Below are positions 59,409 through 64,000 of a DNA stretch of 64,000 nucleotides, in pieces. The notes beneath the pieces are model-generated. The model was not told the DNA's origin. It searched no databases and saw only the letters and a program-made list of their open reading frames with translations. The DNA comes from Branchiostoma floridae. Its lineage: Eukaryota > Chordata > Leptocardii > Amphioxiformes > Branchiostomatidae. Location: assembly GCF_000003815.2 (NCBI RefSeq), contig NC_049992.1, positions 17,963,518-18,027,517 of the forward strand. The letters run 5' to 3'. The stretch's first letter is position 1, and every line of letters starts with the position of its first letter. Made by a program: the position numbers and the translations under genes.

Positions 59409-60785
59409 CTGAGAAAGAACACGCAGTATTGTCAATATTATGAAACGTCATATTTTCCAATAAGGTATTTTGAAATGAAAATTACACTGCAGTATTGACC
59501 CTATTCAGACCGGGCTTTTCGGTCAATCTGGGACGGAGGAGGTGCTTTTGAAGTCCGTTAACCCTTAATCGACTTATTATTTGACCAAAAAATTATCAGA
59601 GAATGATGTAGACGTACGTAAAATCTGAATAGTGTAAGAAGTATGATACCGTTGTGACGTAACATTACATCATTATGACGTCATTAATTTGATTAATTTG
59701 CCTGGAACTATGAAAAAAGGGTATTCCGAGAAACCTTCAAGGTTCATGTTACAGCAATTGTTGATAATGTCTGCTACTTTTGTTAATAGGAACATCGGCA
59801 TGACAGCAAAATTTATGCATGTGCAATTTTGAAAATAGACTTAATTACATAAGACTTGATTATTCATGTAATAAAATAACTGTAATGTATCAAGAAAACC
59901 TGAAAAATACATTGTTGCGTAGTAGGTAGTGTTCATTTCCGGCTAAACATGGGTGTAGATAATTTTAAAAAGTCTTCTTCGTTACGCAACCTTCCTTTAA
60001 TTCTTCCGTTTGTACTGATGATGAAGGCCGTAGAAACGGTGGTCGTAGAAACGTTACCTTACACTATGTTGAATTGATCTACCAACCTGATGAAGTTATT
60101 TATGGTCTAGGTAATATTAACATGTACACAGAGGTTACCAGGTATATGGCATCATTTCCGTGTCAAAATATCGTATCGTAAAAACGTACCTTTAACTAGC
60201 GTGAATACGTCTACGATATACGTACGTTTCGATAAAAACGATATCTTTTTATGTATACGATGCACACAACCGGCTCACGACCAGGCGTGGCGTGCAGACC
60301 ACGTACTTACACCTTACGCAACTTTGCGAGTGACGTGCGTTAAGACGTGCTCCCTCCCTGTCCTTAATTTCCTTCCACACTTTTCAGAAAAAAGGGCTCC
60401 CAAAAATCGTAGGGACAAAAAGCACGTACGGTGGGCGATTTTTTTATACTGTATCGTTCTGGTATGTACATTCTATATCGGAATATCGTATCACAAAACA
60501 TTTAACAGCGTTAAAGTACATAATGATTATGGCCATAAATTACAATTAAGTTTTTCACTGTTCATTGTCACATGTATGTTCCCTATGTTTCTACCATGTA
60601 CTTGCAATTAACCTCCGGGCATGAACTTGCAAATAAACTTTCTATTATAAAGATTCTTCAATCGGCACAGTTGACATTTCCGTTAGGATGTTGTCTTTGA
60701 TCGGACAACTCTATCGTACCATATATCTTTTGTTTGGAGTGATTCTGCCAAAGGTGATGGAAAAGAGAAGTTGAATATGTCTTAC
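59409..60785. other. Gene E intron between lectin and first F5/8
   Basis: Close copy of 4864-6235 in gene A, including the MITE-like end near 59497. No coding content. Confidence 0.65.
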
Positions 60786-61015
60786 CATCATGTATCTCGC
60801 AGACGTAGCGGAATTGTAGGAGGCAGTCTGCGTCTGCCCACTTGTCTCGTCTTCCCCCCACTTGATTCCCGAAGACGATGTGCGCACAGTTGAATCCGTT
60901 GTCGAGATCGTTTGGCTCCCCAGACGCCCAACTCGTAAAACTGCCCAGTGCGGTGCCCTTGTCGTCTCTCCAGACACACGCTGTCTTCCTCATACCAAGC
61001 CAAAACTGAGCGTCC
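60786..61015 (-). CDS. Gene E: C-type lectin domain, C-terminal half
   Basis: 230 nt, phases 2 and 1. MRKTACVWRDDKGTALGSF differs from gene A by F to C and R to K; the EPN, FNC and WAD features are the same. The new cysteine in the core strand could disturb the fold or pair with another. Confidence 0.88.
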
Positions 61016-61322
61016 CTATATTGTTAAATGTAGAAGTGCATGACATCAGTTTGTTATTGCCTCTCTTATTGCTAGTTCTGAAGACAACAACATCCATTCA
61101 ACATCTTTCGGACACAGCAAAATCTTGTGCTGCAGTGCTATGTGAACCAGCCAGAATTTCCATGAGGAAAGTGACAGACGGTCAGCAAAAAGTCGTTATG
61201 AATAACGCAATTTTTTAGTATAACGAGTTTCTTTATTAAGTGACGTACCAACCTGATGAAATTGTTCACGAATTTACATTCAACTAGCAATGAGACCCAA
61301 GCCCATACAGTTGTCACCTTAC

Positions 61323-61503
61323 CTGCTGACGCAGTTCTTTAGGAACACCAGGTTTTGTTGTTCCTCTTCGTCCCTTGGAATCGCAACGAGGCCGCCTTGT
61401 CGTCTGCATTCTTCCTGTGCTCCCCCATATGTTGAGCTGCCTTCAGGTACGGTGTACGTCTTACCACTGGGCAGTACGATTCGGTTGTCTTGCGGACAGG
61501 GTG
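61323..61503 (-). CDS. Gene E: C-type lectin domain, N-terminal half
   Basis: 181 nt, phases 1 and 2, same as gene A apart from TVPEGSSTYGGAQEEC, where the second cysteine of A (STCGGA) is tyrosine. Loss of that cysteine together with the gained cysteine in the next exon may mean a changed disulfide. Confidence 0.85.
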
Positions 61504-62109
61504 CTTCAAAGACAAGAGTTCGGAGACCTCATACCTCAATGAAATTTTCTGATCATGCAGATGTCTTTCGCATCTGCATGATGGATGCTTGATTATGAAC
61601 ACCTTTAACTAACTTACAAAGGTCACAATACTGACAATCCAATCATTTATTACATGTACTTAGCTGAATTAGGACACTTTATTTTATGCAATATTATGCA
61701 AATTAGATATTTATTTGCATATTTGATATCTGCTAATCCTCCACCTACCACAAGCTATATATGCTAAGGGTCTTTGAGTCCTATAATGGAAAACACTATA
61801 AATATAGATTTTCCCCATTAAGTATGCAATTTTAGTCCATATTTGCATAATTCACACCTCATTACGCACATCTCTGCCAAATATATTTGCATGCCAAATA
61901 TCATGGAAATCAATTGTTCCTATATACTCCATTATGCTCCTTGGACGATTTCGAATCCGAATACCGAATGGAAATTCATCGTCTGAATTGCGATATCGTA
62001 TTCGTAAAACGATATCGTTTTGACCGGAAAACACGTATATCGTAGAAGTATTTCGCTATTTGAAGGTGCGTTTTAGATACGATATTTTGACACGGAAATG
62101 ATGCCATAC

Positions 62110-62407
62110 CAGGTATATAGGTGGTGTCCACAGCTGAGTGACCATTGGTGAAGGTAGTGTCCGCAGCAGGGTGACCGTTGGTGTAAGTAGTGTCCGTAGC
62201 AGGGTGACCATTGGTGTCGGTAGTGCCCAAAGCAGACAGACCATGAGTGTGGGGAGTGTCCGCAGCAGGCTGACCAATAGAGTAGGAAGTGTCCACAGCA
62301 GGCTGACCATAGGTGTAGGGATTGTCCGCAGCAGGCTGACCATGGGTGTAGGTAGTGTCCAAAGCAGGCTGACCAGGGTTGGATGTATTATAAACAGCCT
62401 CCATTGT
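62110..62407 (-). CDS. Gene E exon 3: stalk, 8 repeats
   Basis: 298 nt, phases 0 and 1; begins TMEAVYNTSNPGQPALDTTY. Repeat order matches gene A unit by unit. Confidence 0.85.
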
Positions 62408-62599
62408 CTGTAGATAGGAGAGATTATAGTTTATATAGCCCATACAGTAAACAGAACTTGTGACGAATACAAATACGGACGGCCCTTCCCATTATGTGAC
62501 ATGGTGTGCAATTAACAATGTCCTCCTAAACATGTTTACAAGACACAAATACATTCACGTAGGCTATACCCCGAAACGGAATGAATATCACTGTCCTAC

Positions 62600-62712
62600 C
62601 TTTTGAACGTCCCGAACATTGTTGTGGTAATAAATCCAGGTTCCGAAAACGATCGATGCCACCAGCAAAGCAGTTACTATCACGGCAACGCCAATCCTTC
62701 TATAAGTGTACT
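62600..62712 (-). CDS. Gene E exon 2: transmembrane segment
   Basis: 113 nt, acceptor ATTTTCAG, donor GTAGGACA. Encodes YTYRRIGVAVIVTALLVASI followed by VFGTWIYYHNNVRDVQK. No ATG in the exon, so it is invisible to ORF length filters. Confidence 0.88.
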
Positions 62713-63409
62713 CTGAAAATACATTCGAGGTAAACGTCAAGATGATGGTGCTCATGACTCATGTATCTAGGCTACATATATTACAAATATTCTTGAGAAG
62801 ATGGAATATAAAATCCATTTTCCATATAGCACGGCCCCTGCTTGTATACTTTTCTTTGTGAGTGCGACGTTAGGACAAACACCTATAACAAAAACTCTAA
62901 TCTAACAAACAACTCATCGAAATAAATTTACTTAAGGCAAATCTAGTACACCTTTCACAAAAGCAAAATGTAAAAAAAAATGTTACATAGAACAAAAGGA
63001 CGATATACTTGGATTAGATTGGTTATCAAACATAACGACCATCAACTAGTTTTTGAATGCAAGGCCATAAATATATCTAAAGATATCAATAAGACTTTTT
63101 GTATGGCTGAAATATAATGATCTTTGTTGCATATCCATGCCCTACATGGGCTAAATACACTCAATTAGATAACTGTAGAAGTGAAGAAAAACAACGTTAC
63201 ATTCTATTTTGAAAGCTATATTGTCTCTTTCCTCTTCTTCAAACATGACAAAGCAAATTTGGTTAGTTTTTTTTTTCAGTACATGGCAGTTAATAACGAA
63301 ACTAGACAACGAGTTTTTTTTTGCAGTTTAAGCATAAAATGCCATGTTTGCTCCTTTTTTAGACAACTAAACATGAAACTAAACATAAAAATAAGAAAAG
63401 CAAACTTAC

Positions 63410-64000
63410 GACAACGTGTTTGTTGTGGAACGTTTGGTACATACATCGGATTCCTTCTCAGACTGTCTCGCCTGGAGCTCGGATCTTTACTCGGGACACG
63501 TCTGTTTTCAGGTAAGCCAGTGTTATCATTTTCATTAGCCACTCTGTCAGTATCTTGTTCAGTGGAGTGGCATGCTGACGTGTACGATGGGTTTGTGAAT
63601 CCATAGGCGACAGCATATGGCATATAAGGACCCAAGTCGTCATTATCATCAGTGACATCGACAGGCTCTTGAACCCCATCTTCAATGTCGTTTGGGGGCA
63701 TTATATTCGTGCCATAGTCATCGTTGTTCGTTGTTTTAGTTGTATTTCTTTCTGCATATAGTTTGCTGTTGGAATTGCAACTACGTAATATGTTTGTTGC
63801 GTATTCAGAATCAGGTTGTTCCAAGGCTTTTGCGAGGCATGCCGGGTCCCTGGTAGTGTTTTGATCGTTATTTGGACTACACAACTGATTTGGGTTCTGG
63901 ATCTTTTGTGGGGAGGTTGAATGGATGTTTGATTTAGAAGCCTCTAACTCATTCTGACATATGTTTGGCTCTGTTATTGACTTCACATCGTCATCACAGA
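63410..64000 (-). CDS. Gene E exon 1: cytoplasmic tail, C-terminal part (partial)
   Basis: Donor GTAAGTTT at 63409; open to the window edge. Contains EYATN, DLGPYMPYAVAYGFTNPSY and RRNPMYVPNVPQQTRC. The start codon and any minisatellite lie beyond 64000. Confidence 0.82.

Larger units (their letters stand above)
56112..64000 (-). other. Gene E: fullest paralog, 5' part beyond window (gene model)
   Basis: Nine exons are visible: >64000-63410 (tail, partial), 62712-62600, 62407-62110, 61503-61323, 61015-60786, 59408-58962, 58528-58082, 56958-56650 and 56335-56112. The ectodomain order is stalk, C-type lectin, F5/8, F5/8, PAN/apple-like, hevein-like. All nine are open and in phase. E has no LINE in the last exon, so it gives the uninterrupted reference for A and B. 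The part from the second tail half to the first F5/8 exon is nearly identical to gene A. Confidence 0.8.

Overview
The window looks like nuclear DNA of an invertebrate chordate, most probably an amphioxus (Branchiostoma). The clues are short exons with consensus splice sites, AT-rich introns packed with miniature transposons, no bacterial gene organisation, and a secreted cysteine-rich module (RCGQGYPADDGNPAECDPDG core) of a kind I associate with amphioxus proteins. The species call is from recall, not from a search.

The window holds one tandem array of five paralogous multi-exon genes, all on the minus strand, so each gene starts at its high coordinate. I call them A (13709 to 3783), B (28123 to 20700), C (38003 to 34312), D (49416 to 45292) and E (open at the right edge, to 56112). 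The predicted product is a type II membrane receptor. A long acidic cytoplasmic tail (exon 1) carries NPxY and other tyrosine motifs and, in A, B and D, a run of 18-bp GNHMPD minisatellite repeats. It is followed by one transmembrane exon with arginines on the N-terminal side, a Thr/Pro-rich stalk of 11-residue repeats, and ectodomain modules: C-type lectin (two exons), F5/8 discoidin (one or two exons), PAN/apple-like, and a terminal eight-cysteine hevein-like module. Exon boundaries were set by hand from GT/AG sites and agree in phase across all five genes. Nearly all ectodomain modules sit between phase-1 introns, so they can be gained or lost without breaking the frame.

The paralogs differ mostly in modules. 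E has the full set (lectin, F5/8 twice, PAN, hevein-like). A has lectin, one F5/8 and hevein-like. B has hevein-like only in the visible sequence, with a gap where F5/8 could hide. C and D have hevein-like only, with a shared 1-bp frameshift inside it, but have an extra duplicated tail exon (1b). A, B and E form one subgroup, C and D another. In A and B a 5'-truncated LINE interrupts the last coding exon and supplies the stop codon.

The rest is intergenic and intronic repeat DNA. I could define several elements by comparing filled and empty sites among paralogous units: non-autonomous Helitron-like elements with internal tandem repeats of about 163 bp (one nested inside another), TTAA-flanked piggyBac-like MITEs, a TA-flanked MITE, two elements with 8-9 bp target duplications, and several long palindromes. 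There are three assembly gaps (10627-10750, 16841-16984, 21814-21913). Positions 1-4395 and 16985-21312 are almost identical and meet at a gap, so either a very recent duplication or an uncollapsed haplotype is possible. No RNA genes, CRISPR arrays or prokaryotic features were seen.
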